DNA from: Rotaria socialis
Lineage: Eukaryota > Rotifera > Eurotatoria > Philodinida > Philodinidae
Length of the DNA stretch: 64,000 nt
Direction of reading: 5' to 3'
Assembly (NCBI GenBank): GCA_905331475.1
Contig: CAJNYU010001567.1
Span: 1 to 64,000 of the forward strand
Of this stretch, positions 13,261-25,300 are shown in pieces. The notes under the pieces were generated by a model. The model was not told the origin of the DNA. It ran no database searches and was given only the letters and a program-made list of their open reading frames with translations. The position numbers and the translations under genes were made by a program. Every line of letters starts with the position of its first letter. Position 1 is the stretch's first letter.

Positions 13261-14650
13261 ATGGGTTCAGTGATCAAATACAAGCACTGGGCGGAAGAGT
13301 CTCCAACAATTGAAAATTCAAAACAACCCAAAATAATTCATAAAGAGCAACAAGATATAAAATGGCCACTACCGCCAAGAGGGAATGAAGACAAGTTTCA
13401 GTTTCAGTGACCAACAGATCCAAAACGATATTCAGTAGGAAATGTATATGATGTGAAGGTAAAATAAAATCTTCATTTACCTTTATATTTATAGAAATCT
13501 GATGCGAATGCATGCTAAAAGTCGAAGAAAATATGACCTTTTCATGTATTGAACAGATGTACTATGTCAATGATTCGAATTTGAAAAGCTATTGTGAAAT
13601 TCAATTCTGAATAATATTTGTTGTGCGTTCGTAACTATTCTAGAAGATTATGAGTAACTATAATATCAAACACAAAAGGCTTCAAGTCTGTAGAAATCTT
13701 TGTGTCTTAAAGTTTACAGCAGCTGACTTCTATTTTTCACAGAGTGTGGGTGTGGTTTTACTATTAAGCCATACGTACACCCACACCCACGCCCACACTA
13801 TGAAACTCTGATTGTTATCGCTTGTTCTTAGATTAATATGAATAATAGTAGATAACTCGTTGAGCAATTTTCAATCGGAATTCCCAAAATTTTTATTTAG
13901 TAAGTATTTAAATGATTGAAGCAGGTCATAAGTTTTGTTTGTAATTATCTAGGTACCATCGAAAGTTAAACCAATCAGAAAAGAATTAGTCAACCAAGAA
14001 AATCATAAGGAAAAACAGAAATCTAGTACATGGGAGAAGAAAAATTCAAGTCTGCATGATTTAGCTAATGTTCAATCGACAATGAATACTACATCGTTCA
14101 CAAGTGTTAATTTGTCAAGTTCCTACTAAATCGGCACATTAATGTCAAATCTGACCGATATGCAAGTAAATCTTGATGTCAATGTAAGATATCGCCTAGA
14201 ACAAGTATTTAAAGAGACAGGAACAGTGATCCAACGAATTGTAGATGGTGCCACTATTCAACAAGACGAACTTTTGAAATATGGCGAACAACGACAAATG
14301 ATCTATGACGAATTACATCGTGAGCGGTTACGTAAGTATATCGTTATGCGCTCGATGAATGACAGCCAAAGCAAATAGCCGAATGGCAAGACGACTTGAG
14401 TGAATATCAGAAAAGAATACTTAATTAAATCTCAAGAAAAGATCGTCATTGTTAATAACGAAGCAGCCGAAATAAAATTACGAATCCTTAAAGAATAAAA
14501 AAAATAATGCATCTTCTGATGCCAATGAGCTGCTTGCATACCTTGAGTCACTATCAAATGAACAAGCTTTGCAACATTTAGGCAGTGAAAAAACTACCAA
14601 AAGAAAACTATTGATAAGAGCGAATGTTGGCGCTAAATTACCATAATAGC
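13261..14650 (+). pseudogene. Decayed coiled-coil protein gene, family not recognised
   Basis: A series of plus-strand coding-like blocks is broken by stops and frame changes. An ATG at 13261 opens a 49-codon block ending at TGA 13408, and coding-like sequence continues past that stop to about 13460, followed by an intron-like segment. A second block runs from about 13953 (just after a TCTAG acceptor) to a stop near 14128. A third runs 14142-14378 (residues rich in Glu, Gln and Arg, for example YGEQRQMIYDELHRERLRKY). After its stop, the +1 frame continues with AEWQDDLSEYQKRIL, then the original frame gives EKIVIVNNEAAEIKLRIL, and a final block ends near 14645. Charged heptad-like composition continues across the breaks, which is what a frameshifted coiled-coil gene would show. 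No domain family was recognised. Independent short exons are the alternative. Confidence 0.5.
13743..13799. repeat. Interstitial telomere-like TGTGGG repeats in head-to-head inverted order
   Basis: GTGTGGGTGTGG at 13744-13755 faces CCCACACCCACGCCCACACT at 13780-13799, its approximate reverse complement. Both arms are made of TGTGGG-type hexamers. TGTGGG is the telomeric hexamer I recall being reported for bdelloid rotifers. The arms can pair as a hairpin with a loop of about 24 bases. The arrangement lies inside the decayed coiled-coil gene. Confidence 0.6.
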
Positions 14651-15647
14651 ATTCTACATTCATTTTAGAAAATAACAGCAATCATCAAAATCAACAATTA
14701 TACACGAAAAGCTTCTTACACATAATGAACAGACACGTGGACCAGTATAGTAACGAAGTTTTAACACTTTTTTTCTTGAATTATTTTCGGAAATAAAATC
14801 GAAGCTTCTTGTATTTCTTATATTCAAGAAAATTCTCACTGAAAATGATGCTGCCAATAGATAGCAAGTCTCTTATTGGAATACAGTCAATGAACAATAA
14901 TAAATCTGTTAAAATTTGTATCGAATTCCGGAGTATCGCTTTTTTAATTAAATAATATCTATTATATTCCCTTTACTAACCAATCTTGATCTCAAATGGC
15001 TTTTGTCGATGGAGGCCATATTCATATCCTGTCTACTAGGAACTCATTAAAAATTGAGACTATTTCGTATTTTTAGATTTTCGTTCTTCGCACATATCGG
15101 ATTGGTCAAATATCTATAGATCCATAATTAATTAAAACTTGCATGAAATGTTGAAACTATAACTATACAAAGAAAAAACAACCTTTCTACAATGAATATT
15201 ATTGTGGCACCAAATCATAAGTAATGATTTTAGAAATGTAATGATCAAAAAATTTATTCTATATAGAAATGGATAAGAATGATAACTGAGTCGTTGAATA
15301 AACACAAGATTGGACTCATTTTTTGGCAGTTAATAATCGAAGTCTTTGAAAAGAAGTAAGCAATCAGGAATAGAATATTATGATTATTTTGAGGCTATTT
15401 TTGTTTGTCTATTCGTATGTTCAAGACCGTCTCTTGGCTAGAAGAAGAAAATATTTCATAATCATAGATTTAACATAGTTAGTCGTTGCTTTATCGTCTT
15501 CCAATACAGTTGCGGTTATTCTAGATTAAACTTGTTTTTCATGTGATATGAATTCTTTGCTTTATTAAATAAATTATCGATTCTTCTATATTAAATATTT
15601 TGTCTTTACAGATAAATATAAGTAGACAACGACAAAAAAAGTAATGC
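14651..15647. other. Intergenic region
   Basis: About 1 kb with no recognised gene. A minus-strand 65-codon frame at 14660-14857 has no motifs. The final 100 bp should include the 3' end of the VIT-VWA transcript. Confidence 0.4.
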
Positions 15648-18196
15648 TTAGAATTCTTGACGAATCCTTTCTAATAGTGATTGAAGTTGATTAGCGTCTT
15701 TGTTGAGTAATTCGAGTAGATGTTTGCGAGCTTTCTGTACTACAGCATGCCACATTGTCGACAATGTAGCAAAACGTGTTTCAAGTGCAACAATAACAAT
15801 GGCCGCAATAACAATTTGCTGATTGTTGTTGAATGATAGAAAGTTTGGTAGCGATTTTCCGGTCAGTTGTTCTATATCTTTTGCATCCAAATCCCATAAA
15901 CCGTTAAATTTTTGTCTGCTGATCAAGTAACGAACAATATCTTGATCATCTATTGGCCATGATTCAGTTTTCTCTTGGACAATCAAATACTGAGGGCTTG
16001 CGCATAAGTCCATAGCATTACTGTTTGACTCGTCATTATAGAGGTCTGAATCAGCTAATAATTCAGGCATGCAACACTCATCATACATAGAAGAATTAAA
16101 CATCGAACTCGATCGAGATGCTCCTGAAGCGTTGAAACAAGCACAGTCCATTGAGAAGTTAGATTGTTTCATCGACGCTCTGAACGCTGGTGGTGACACT
16201 GCATAGCAGGCCATCATAGGAGCAGAAAAATTCATCATCTGTTGAGATCCCAATAAATGTTCGTCATCGGCCGATATTTGAATTGGTACTTCACGTAAGA
16301 CCATATCAGCGTTGCTGGCATTCACTCGTTTTTCAACGCCAATAAAAGCAGTATGTGGACTTAGAATCTGATACTTGAGGGAAAGTTCAATAATACGTTT
16401 CTTCGTGGTTTCTTTTTCGTCGACTGTTGGTGTTGGTGATGGTTGATTGTGCTGAAATCGGCTCTGCAATGACCCTGAATGATTCTGTTCGATCGAGGAT
16501 GGTAGCTTCGAGTGTTGTAGTTCGAGAATAAGAGCTTTTGCAGCAAGTCTTGCAATCGTTCCATTGTTGCTAACCTGTGGTATACAATCGATTTTTGCTT
16601 CTCCCAATCGATTCTCATCAGTATGTAATTCGACACTCGAGTTATGATTGAACACAAACGTTGAATCGTTTGCAAGTGCATACGCTATGAGACGATCATT
16701 AGCATAGACTGGTGGCATTTTCGTTGGCGCACTTGTTACATCAGTAGCCAGATTCCATTTCACTTTTATGTCTGTTATACAGAATTGTAGAGCTTTTTGT
16801 AACTGTTCACCAACATGTACGTCAACACTAGTATTAGGTGGAATAAAAACGAAACGTCCATTTGTTGCTCGAGCAAGACCTTTGACTAGTGAACGACTTG
16901 GCGAATGACCCAAACCGAATGAAAAGATTCGTGTAGAATTAGTCATCGAACGACACAAGTCGATTACCTCATTCACATTTAAAATTTCTCCATCGGTCAA
17001 CAGAAATATTTGTCTTGCACGACCTTGCCTTGGAGAATGTTTTTCTAACCATTGAAGAGGCTGTAACTACAATAGAGATAAACGACTGACTGTTTAAGAT
17101 AATATCGTTAAAAGCAATGAAAACTTACTAGCTCCGTACCGCCTAAATCTGCTTTCAACTGTTTTGTAAGCTGTTCAGCCTTTTGTGCATTCTCTTCATT
17201 GTAAATGGCAGTGATCTTGCTGAATAGTGCCTGATGATTTGATCCAAATCGAATGATATTAAAATGACAATTGACTGGGAGACTCTTGAGAAAGAGTAAC
17301 ATGGCTTCGCGAACCAATCCAATCTTGTTCTCATCTTCCATCGATCCACTACAGTCGACAACAAAAATAAATTCATTGGTCATTTCAGTATTATTCATTG
17401 CACGTTGACAATCTTCTTCCGTTGGTGTAAATGATGCCATAACAGCGCCTGGTTCCACTGCAACAATGGTATTCGGATGATTATTAACTAATTCAATATC
17501 TATTAAGATATCTCGATCTAGATGAGTGCTTTGTTGAGCAAACTCGATCACATACACATCCTCTTGAGCGAGATCAATTTTGATCGGATGAGATGATGAA
17601 CTAACTCGAGAGACATTTGCTTTCGTTACTCGACAATGAAATTCAACTGTATATGGAGTAGTTTGAACATATTTAGATGTCGTGCCAGATGGTGCACTAA
17701 TACCACCTTTGTCTGGATTGTAACGTGGTGCAATAGTTGTTGGAATAACAAAACGAATTTTACTTCCATTTTGAACCAAGTCTAGTTCGGATACGTATGA
17801 TATTGAGATATGACATTCTTTACCAGCTGGCAATGCACCAACATTGATAACAAAAGTATCTTGAGATTTTTCATCTTGTTCAAGTAAATATGCACCATGA
17901 CCTTGTTGAAGAGCATCAATATATTCTCGTTGTGCTTCCTTTTTTTCCTTCAAATGTGCAACAATTTCTCGTTCATCAATTCGAGCAACAAAAGAGTAGA
18001 TTGCTGCTTGTTCTTCGATTGGAAAACAGTAAATTGCTTCAATGGGTTTTGTCTCACCGTTACGAAAGATTTGTTTGATAGTTACATCGGCAGCAAACGA
18101 TTTAATGTACGCTTCGACACTAACCTGTTTCAATGGTACACACTGTTGCTCTACTTGTTGACTAAAGCCAGAAAAATCTCGTTTGATTCGAAGCAT
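15648..18196 (-). CDS. VIT and von Willebrand A domain protein, VWA5A-like (copy 1)
   Basis: Two exons (18196-17129 and 17066-15648; 62-bp GT-AG intron) give about 828 aa. The start is taken at ATG 18196 (MLRIKRD), which matches the start of its paralogue at 37765-40390. The N-terminal about 140 residues form a VIT domain (FPIEEQAAIYSFVARI). A VWA domain follows, with the metal-ion site motif VDCSGSM at about residue 283 and IFLLTDGEI just after the intron, which interrupts the VWA domain at GGTEL. The C-terminal half has a variable Ser/Met/Cys-rich stretch and then a conserved tail with FNGLWDLDAKDIEQLTG. Related animal proteins (VWA5A/BCSC-1) are mostly intracellular, of poorly known function; no signal peptide is visible here. 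It is the closest relative of the copy 20 kb away, and both share orientation and intron site. Confidence 0.92.
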
Positions 18197-20912
18197 CGTG
18201 TAGAATGAAGCTGTCACGGTTGTTATTACTCACTTAAATACCCACCGCTTGTTTACGACAAGTCATGAGTCAATATTGAAGGACAGAATGCAACTTCGTG
18301 AGCCACAGAACAAAAGTATGATTAATCACTTTAATGAGGAAAAGATATGATCGTATTACTTTCTGACACATTAGACCATGACATATGATTTTTCGGTATG
18401 ATGGAAAAAGGAAAAATATCGAAAACAAAATTAATACATATGCAGATGGATAGAAATGCTGAAAACGAGAGTATATTGAAGTACAAGTCTCCCTCACCCT
18501 CAATTCAATCTTACATGCTCATGTTCATCTCATATTTTTATTTTCGATATTTTTCCCTTTCGACATTTTTCCTTTCTTCCTTTTTCCATCCATTCCTTTA
18601 TAATATTTATATGATTGTTACTTCCTAATACTAATCGAGTAAGCGTAGATCTATAATACACTTGTATAAACCTTTTTAGTCACTTTATAATAGAAATAAA
18701 TGAAGGCTTTCTTTTTTCATCAACGTGCTTATATTATTAAATAACCAGGCTTGATTTCAATAAGCAACTTTAACTGATTGTTAGATAACTCTGCAGCAAC
18801 TTGGCTAACCTAAATCATCATTGGATTTGTAATTTGATCACATTCACATTCTGTGACGATTTTAGATAGAAGAATGCTTGTGCTGTTGGTATTACATTTT
18901 ATTTAATTCTTCAAATCATAAATCGCATCGTTTTACATACAAAGCACACGCTTTATAGAGGCAAGGATGAGAGGGGACGAAAGAGCATGAAATATAAACA
19001 TAAATATCAATGACATTAAAGTAAGAGCAAAAAACGATAAGAGTGCGTGCATCACATAGAAGGATGTAATGAGAAAGCGTTAAGCATTACCCATAAAATG
19101 CACTTTACTGGGGCCGTTACACACTCCAACTGTATTGAACCTAATATAATCTTATTGAAAGTACCGTAAAAATCATACATTCATCACTTGAATATTCACA
19201 TGTTTACTGTATTATTATCGGTTCGTTTTATTTTGCGGTCGACCACTTCTATATTTGATTGAATTAGCATCATTATTTATTTGTACATTTATAACATTCG
19301 ATCAATCTCAAATTTAACGATGAATATTGGCCGATTTTCACTTCATATGTGCATGAACGCATGAAATCGAGTACTGTTGCATGCATCTCTAACGTCCGGA
19401 TCATTTCTTAATGTAAAATTGGACGAAAAAAGGGAGAGCCAAATAATCATGCATAACAATAAGGTGAAATTGCTAGTTTAACTGATAAAATAGAAATTCA
19501 AAATCAGACAAATAGAATTTATTCATCACAGTTCCGTGAAAAATATGATGTATCTCTAGTGTATAAAAGTAGGAGTGATTTTTTCAAACATTGCACACAT
19601 ATCAATAGCGTTACTTCCAACAGCATACTGAAAATGAGAACCGGTAGGTTGTTTATCATTAAGCAAAATAAAGAATACTGTTCGGGTAAATAGCTTCAAT
19701 ATAGTACACAATTAAATGAACGCAATCAAAAATACATTGTCGTCAGAAATATTTATTAAGCTTACTACTTTCAGCAAGGGCTCCTCGCCACAATAGTCCA
19801 TTTAAAAAGAACCATAATTGATTTTTGACTATGATAAACTGCGCCCAACTCTCCTATTTCCAAATATATATATAAAGTTTTACAACACCCAAAACCGTTT
19901 CTACACCCTGAATACCTCAGTTTTAAGCGCATGCGCACATTTTATTTCGTGCTTTTCTCAAAATACTAACTTCAATCAACAAATTTGAAACTCCTTCCGT
20001 CCAGTTTGAGACTTATCTAATGCTATTTTTCTTTTCAACGTTTAAGTGCGCGTTAAATTTTTATCGAACATATGTTCTATAATTGATTACTGTGTTGAGA
20101 AACCCGAAATTTTGTGTTGGCAAGCAGCATTTGTTTTTTGATTATTTTGACGTTATACACTTGAAAATGGTGATTCAAATTGAATAGGAATGAATTCTGA
20201 AATTCTGTGCGATGAAAATTTTACTGTTAATGTTTCTGAGTACTGCTACTTATTCCTGGAAATTTCAGTCCGATCAGATGATTGTAAATGGAAATGCTTT
20301 TTGAAGATAAGGTCTTAACCTGAACTTTGTAAGAAAAAACTATGCCACTTTTTTCCACAGCTAGGTCAGTACAGATTTGTTATAAAATGAGAAGAGCAGC
20401 GAAATCTGTACTGTACTGTGAAAGAATCAAAAGATGTCTAGGTAATGCATTGTAAAAGACCCGATTATAAAATGTGGATTTCGCGTATGATTTTTCGCCT
20501 AATTCTACTAATGCACAATACGTAAAGTGTGAAATGTATTGCAAGTCAATCGGTCGATAGAAAAAAAAAATGTTTTATTTAGTTTTTGCATGTTTGCTCA
20601 TGTGTGTAACAGAGGGTGATTGCCTGTAATGGAGGATGGCGTTTGTAATGTGGAGGGAGGAGCTGCAAAAATCTCGCTTTTAAACTTACACTCACCATTT
20701 TCTTCGAAAATATATGAGTTCCACAAAATTCTGAAACCAATAATGAAGACCTTTCGTTTTAATGTAGAGAACAAAAAATGAATTTGCGAAGATGAGTCAT
20801 GCAAGAAAATGTTCTTATCGGAATTCAATATGCTTTTTAAGGTTTTACTTAAAAAAATAAATCTTTTAACATTGGAAAAAAACATTTTCAGAAACATACT
20901 AATCATTTTCTT
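18197..20912. other. 2.7-kb intergenic region with one TATA-like promoter candidate
   Basis: No gene was recognised. A perfect TATAAAAG lies at 19562-19569 and is followed 65 bp downstream by ATG 19634 and a consensus-like donor (GGTAGGTT). If spliced to the acceptor near 19776 the product would be only about 18 residues, so this is not annotated as a gene. The 102-codon minus-strand frame at 20598-20906 sits just downstream of the next gene and has no motifs. Confidence 0.4.
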
Positions 20913-21338
20913 TTAACAACATGACTGTTTGAATTGCAGCGCTCGCTGTTTATATTCATTTGCTAGTTTGAAACATGCCATCGCTTGTTCCTGTAGACTG
21001 GTTTGCAAATCATTCCATAATCGTTCTAAAAGATCGTCTCCATGATCGAATATCATTAGTTTATCTCGATAATCCATGGCCCATTCTGCATATGCAGCTA
21101 CTGATCCACAGAAAAGAAAGACTTGTACAAGATTAGGAGAGTCATAGATTTTTGGGACTACTTCTTTAGCAAATGAACCTGAAACGATGAGGTAAATGGG
21201 CTCATTTGAATGCGATTCCACATATTTAACACAGGAATCTACATTTGTGAATAGTTTTGTGGCACCCAATTTAGAGCGAAAGCTACTCTTTGAATCCAAA
21301 GCATTAGCATCGAGCCAAATAATGTTAAATTGTGACAT
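20913..21338 (-). CDS. Stand-alone receiver-like domain protein ending in CC
   Basis: A single-exon 141-aa protein. Its first about 90 residues (WLDAN near the N-terminus, IYLIVSGSFAKEVVP in the middle) match the pattern seen in the N-terminal domain of the ADP-ribosyltransferase-TPR protein at 30319-32296 (WLDAN, IILIVSGQLGRSIVP). This domain has an alternating strand-helix pattern like a response-regulator receiver but without a clear phosphoacceptor set. No transferase or TPR part follows. The protein instead ends in a helical tail (LANEYKQRALQFKQ) and two Cys residues. A terminal CC resembles Rab-type geranylgeranylation signals, but that is only a suggestion. It could be a complete small regulator or a truncated copy of the larger gene. 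Confidence 0.7.
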   Translation of the reverse strand: MSQFNIIWLDANALDSKSSFRSKLGATKLFTNVDSCVKYVESHSNEPIYLIVSGSFAKEVVPKIYDSPNLVQVFLFCGSVAAYAEWAMDYRDKLMIFDHGDDLLERLWNDLQTSLQEQAMACFKLANEYKQRALQFKQSCC

Positions 21339-23040
21339 GATTGTTTGATGGACTTGGATTGTTTTGTTTGATTACAAAAGATTTGGTAAATAGTTCATGA
21401 TTTTCACACCATTTATACTGCTTTAAGATCAACGAAGAATGATGCTTTTTTGGATGTTACCTTGGTATATTTGCTTTAATTTATTTCCTATCATCAACAA
21501 AAATGATGCGTCATGAGGAAAAAACACTACTTTTCACCAATTGCTGTTTGAATTTTTTCCTTTCTTCCAGATAGATAGATGACGGGGTCGATAAAGTGAA
21601 AAGGATGACGGTGACTCATTTACATTCTCGATTGCTATTCGGGTCATAACGAGTAACACCATGAGGAAAATGGTTACTGCTGTACTTCTTGTTGGTACTT
21701 TCTACTTTATAATATATTTCGTCAAATTTCTATATCATTTCGCATACTTCCTTATAGTTCATGGTAATAGGTTAAAGTTCTGTGTCATTCATAAGTAAAA
21801 CATTGTACGTTTTCTCTAGAAGTGGTCACAAGATTCAATTTATCTTTTATTTCACCTAATTACTGTGGTCGCCATCATCATCTGTGGAAATCTTATATAG
21901 ATAATAGAAGTTTATTTTTGAAGAAACTCTGTTTTAATCTTAGAATTACCACGTGTTTTGTTTTTCAAGATCTCACATATTAACTTTCATTTTTCTTATG
22001 CTCGATGCTCTTATCAAAGTGCATTAATCGTTATAAAGATAAATATTCATAAGAAAATAAGTAAAACCTTTCTGCATACTACGGTATCCAGGAAGACTTA
22101 CAAAGAGCTGGAGAAACAGCCTTTAGAATCTGAATAATGTAAATCAAAAAGTCATTATATACGAAAAAATATTTTTATTTAAATCATATTTCTTCTGTGA
22201 ACAATTATGAATTACGAATAATAAAAATCGATTTTTGAGAAATGCTATTGGAATTGTCTAAACTTTCGACTACGGCATTGTTACTCTTATACATAAGTAC
22301 TTATTATCGAAATCAATATAAGTGTTTTCTTGCGCGAGTTATCAACATCATTGTAAACGACAGTGGTTTTTCATAGTATGGTCGTGTGTTTGACAGCAAA
22401 CTCAAATACGAAACAAATTGAAACTGTTATTACCGATGATTATAAATAAACGATAGGAATATAATTTAGAAAATAATATAAATGCATTTTATTATCATTC
22501 ACCTAGAGCTACTGATTTTATCGATCTTGTGCTCGATTCAAAATGGATGATATTAACAGGAGAAAAGTATATCTAGAGCTTTCAGCTTTTTAGTATAGAA
22601 AGTTTTGATTATATGCATTACTGAGTTCTTTCATTTGATGTAACTTTTGAGTTAGAATAGTTTCATGGGTTTCTCATCAGTTTAAAATACTTCATTTTTT
22701 ATCATGCAATATTGTTTTTCTTTGTTGTTAGGATCTACAAAGTATGGTTGTACGCTACTTTGGTGAATCGGAAAAGGTGTCGACCCTTAAAAACCATACG
22801 ATTAATCAGTCGTAATCGAATGGAATGATTAGGTGACATGGACAAGAGCCTTGCCAATGTTGTGGAAAAGTGCTGTAGTAAATCTCAGTGTTTTATTTTT
22901 GTACAATGAAAAGCTCTCCAAAGCAATGTGTATCACATTTCGAAAGGCAAAGAAATCAGGATTCAGTAGTTCGCATTTGTAAAATGTTCTGTTCAATAAG
23001 AATCAATATCGACTGAAATGAGCTCTGTGTGCCTTCCATT
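21339..23040. other. Intergenic region
   Basis: About 1.7 kb without any recognised gene, repeat or RNA. It is AT-rich and has no open frame over 60 codons on either strand until the receptor relic begins. Confidence 0.45.
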
Positions 23041-23055
23041 TTCTTCAAATCGCTG

Positions 23056-24310
23056 TTATGAACTCTTGTGTTCGAACTTCGAAGTTGAGACAAAAATGAC
23101 GAATGTAAGTAATGATGGTATAAATGAAACGAAATACGCACCCAAGAATATCGAAGGTTCTCTTGCCGATTTCATGCGTCCAGACGCAAAAGTCAATATT
23201 AAGCGAGGTAAAGCTAAGGGAACCAATAAACTAGAACTAATAATAAGATTTTTATGTCTATAAAATTGTTCTTTAATATTATCTGTATACGAATTTTGCT
23301 CCTTAAGTAATGCATGTTTCTTTTCAATGCACACAATGATGATGCTAGCCGATATGAGTTTAAGTGAAAACGGTGTAATGAAATGAAAAATATTAATAAA
23401 AGGATTGTAGCTTTCAACACTTGTCTTCATACGAATAAGGCATCAAGTTCGTTGTTCTTCTTGATCAAGGACAAAATGCCGCTGAATAGGATCATGTAAA
23501 ATTGATACCAATGCAAACAAAGGAAAAATAATTATTAATAATTTTGTCACTTTTTTGCTCCTCATCAGGTCAAAATTGACATGGAAAATGACAGTGATAA
23601 GTCGTTCGACAGCTACACAAGCATGAAACCAATCAGCGACAGCTAATAAAAATCGAAGAATAAATTCAGTTGAAATACAATTGAATATGAGAAAAGATTG
23701 AGAAGTAAGAATTGACATTCGCGAAAGAATCAGAAACTACAATTTGATGTTCAAAACAATTATTGTAAGAATTGATGTGATCGATGATGGAAGAATATAA
23801 ATACTACAACCAACTTTCCGACACGATTTCGATTGAAAAGTAAAAATTGATAGAGTTCCCGATAGTAAACTAAGAGTCAACATGATGAATACTACAGCAA
23901 TACTTATCTTGACATATACTGATTGTCTAGTAATCGATAGATAAGGACGAATTTGATAACCTAAAATGACATCGAGCGATAGACCAAACTGGTGAGTAGT
24001 GAACTGAGATAGTGTGCCAATTTGAATCTTCTATACATGGAAGATGATAATATTTCACTCGACGAATCATTGGATAATTAATAATTGATGTATTGAACAA
24101 GTTCAGAATGTGTGGACAATATTGAGATGGTACAATTTCAGTCGAAATTATCTCCGAAAGTGTGTAGTTATATTGAAGAACCGTAAGATAAAATTTACTT
24201 TGGATTTGAACGAACGCAAAATGAAATGGTAATAACATGAAGAACGTGACGGAATCTTCATCGAATCTTATATTGAAGAACATAGTCGCTTGAATGGGCA
24301 CAGGACTCAT
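23056..24310 (-). pseudogene. Broken seven-transmembrane receptor gene
   Basis: Read on the minus strand, the sequence encodes an N-terminal extracellular part (24310 to about 24030, containing RRVKYYHLPC), then a frame change, then DVILGYQIRP and a run of hydrophobic segments. Two in-frame stops interrupt the membrane part: TAG at 23739-23737 (after LNIKL) and TGA at 23445-23443 (after EEQRT). Both sit where one base change from Trp TGG would remove the stop, and the reading frame is intact on either side over more than 600 bp. Downstream stretches such as HDPIQRHF and LALPRLILTFASGRMKSA fit intracellular and extracellular loops. The layout recalls a family of rhodopsin-like receptors with an EGF-like extracellular module that I associate with bdelloids; the Cys-rich module is missing here, suggesting a deletion at the frame change. 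The gene is dead. Confidence 0.8.
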
Positions 24311-24335
24311 ACTTATTGTACCATATTTTCAGTAG

Positions 24336-24480
24336 TGTCAAACTTGAAACTTGAATTCAGTTGAAAATAGAAAATTTCAACTTTCAACTCATAGCGATAT
24401 ATGTGTGAGTCACGATTCTTCAGAATGCTAGCGGTTTGAAAATTGGAATTTTCAATTGAATTCAAGTTTCAAGTTTGACA
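24336..24480. mobile_element. MITE with perfect 30-bp terminal inverted repeats (copy 1)
   Basis: The element starts TGTCAAACTTGAAACTTGAA and ends with the reverse complement of that sequence; the pairing continues inward for roughly 30 bp. The 145-bp body has no coding capacity. A second, partly truncated copy lies at 63403-63552. No clear target-site duplication is visible. A foldback MITE mobilised by a DNA transposase elsewhere is the simplest reading. Confidence 0.8.
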
Positions 24481-24679
24481 TATATGAACTATTTTCCGCT
24501 TGGGCGCGATCTCATCAACACATAAAATAGTTCCGAAGATACAAGTGAGTATGGAGTCTTTCCATAGTACACTGAAACGACCTTCCATGTATCTCAAATT
24601 TGGCCTCAATAGCATTAAAACAATACTCACTAAAGTCACTGGACAATAATTCTCGATTCGTTGTTTTGTGTAACTCNTC

Positions 24680-24912
24680 TGAATTCAACACAACCATTTT
24701 CAGATTCAACACAGCTAACGCAGCGAATCCGGGCTGGAATTACTTCTGCAAGATTTTCAGAAAAAGCAGTATTTCCAGGTAAAGTGCCAGATTTTGATCG
24801 GCAACCCCCTTTAAAAATTACATCATTCGATTCAGCGCAAAATTCTGCATACAACACAACGAAAATGAAATTCAACACAATCATATAGGCGAATCCGGGC
24901 TGGAAAAACTCG
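24680..24912. repeat. Direct repeat, about 172 bp apart
   Basis: GCGAATCCGGGCTGGAA occurs at about 24722-24738 and again at about 24892-24908. Each copy is preceded by a similar stretch containing ATTCAACACA. It looks like a local segmental duplication or two members of one short repeat family. An N at 24676 lies at its edge. Confidence 0.6.
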
Positions 24913-24984
24913 AATATTGTGCTAACTTCCCCAACGTTATATTTTCGAAGAAAATGGTAAGCGTAAGTTTATAGGCGAGATGAA

Positions 24985-25300
24985 ACAGATTCATTCTTCT
25001 TGAATGTTACGACAAAATCATACCTGAAAATGACGATGATCAACTGGATTTGAGACAAAAATAGAAATTCATTCATTATTCTTGAATATTGTTGAAATGA
25101 TAGTACCTGAATTTCATTGTGATCAACTTGTTCCAAGACAAAAAAATACACCATTCTTTTTGAATATTGTCAAAGTAATAGTAGAAGAACATGATGATGA
25201 TGATGAACGTGGTTTACGACAAAAGGAAATAATTAATTCATTCGTTGTTTTTGAATATTATGAGAATAACTATACGTGAAAATTGAGACAATGCACTTGA
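24985..25300. repeat. Degenerate tandem repeat with about 80-90 bp period
   Basis: Four units share TTCTTGAAT-like starts (TGAAT at about 25001, 25083, 25161 and 25252), followed by a GATGATCAAC-like core and then GACAAAA. Divergence is high and the spacing varies (82, 78 and 91 bp). In units 1 and 3 the protein-like reading ends with LRQK but in different frames, so the array may derive from repeated coding sequence that has decayed. Confidence 0.6.

Noticed and set aside
17890..18208. Two plus-strand frames of 62 and 103 codons
   Set aside because: They are antisense shadows of exon 1 of the first VIT-VWA gene.
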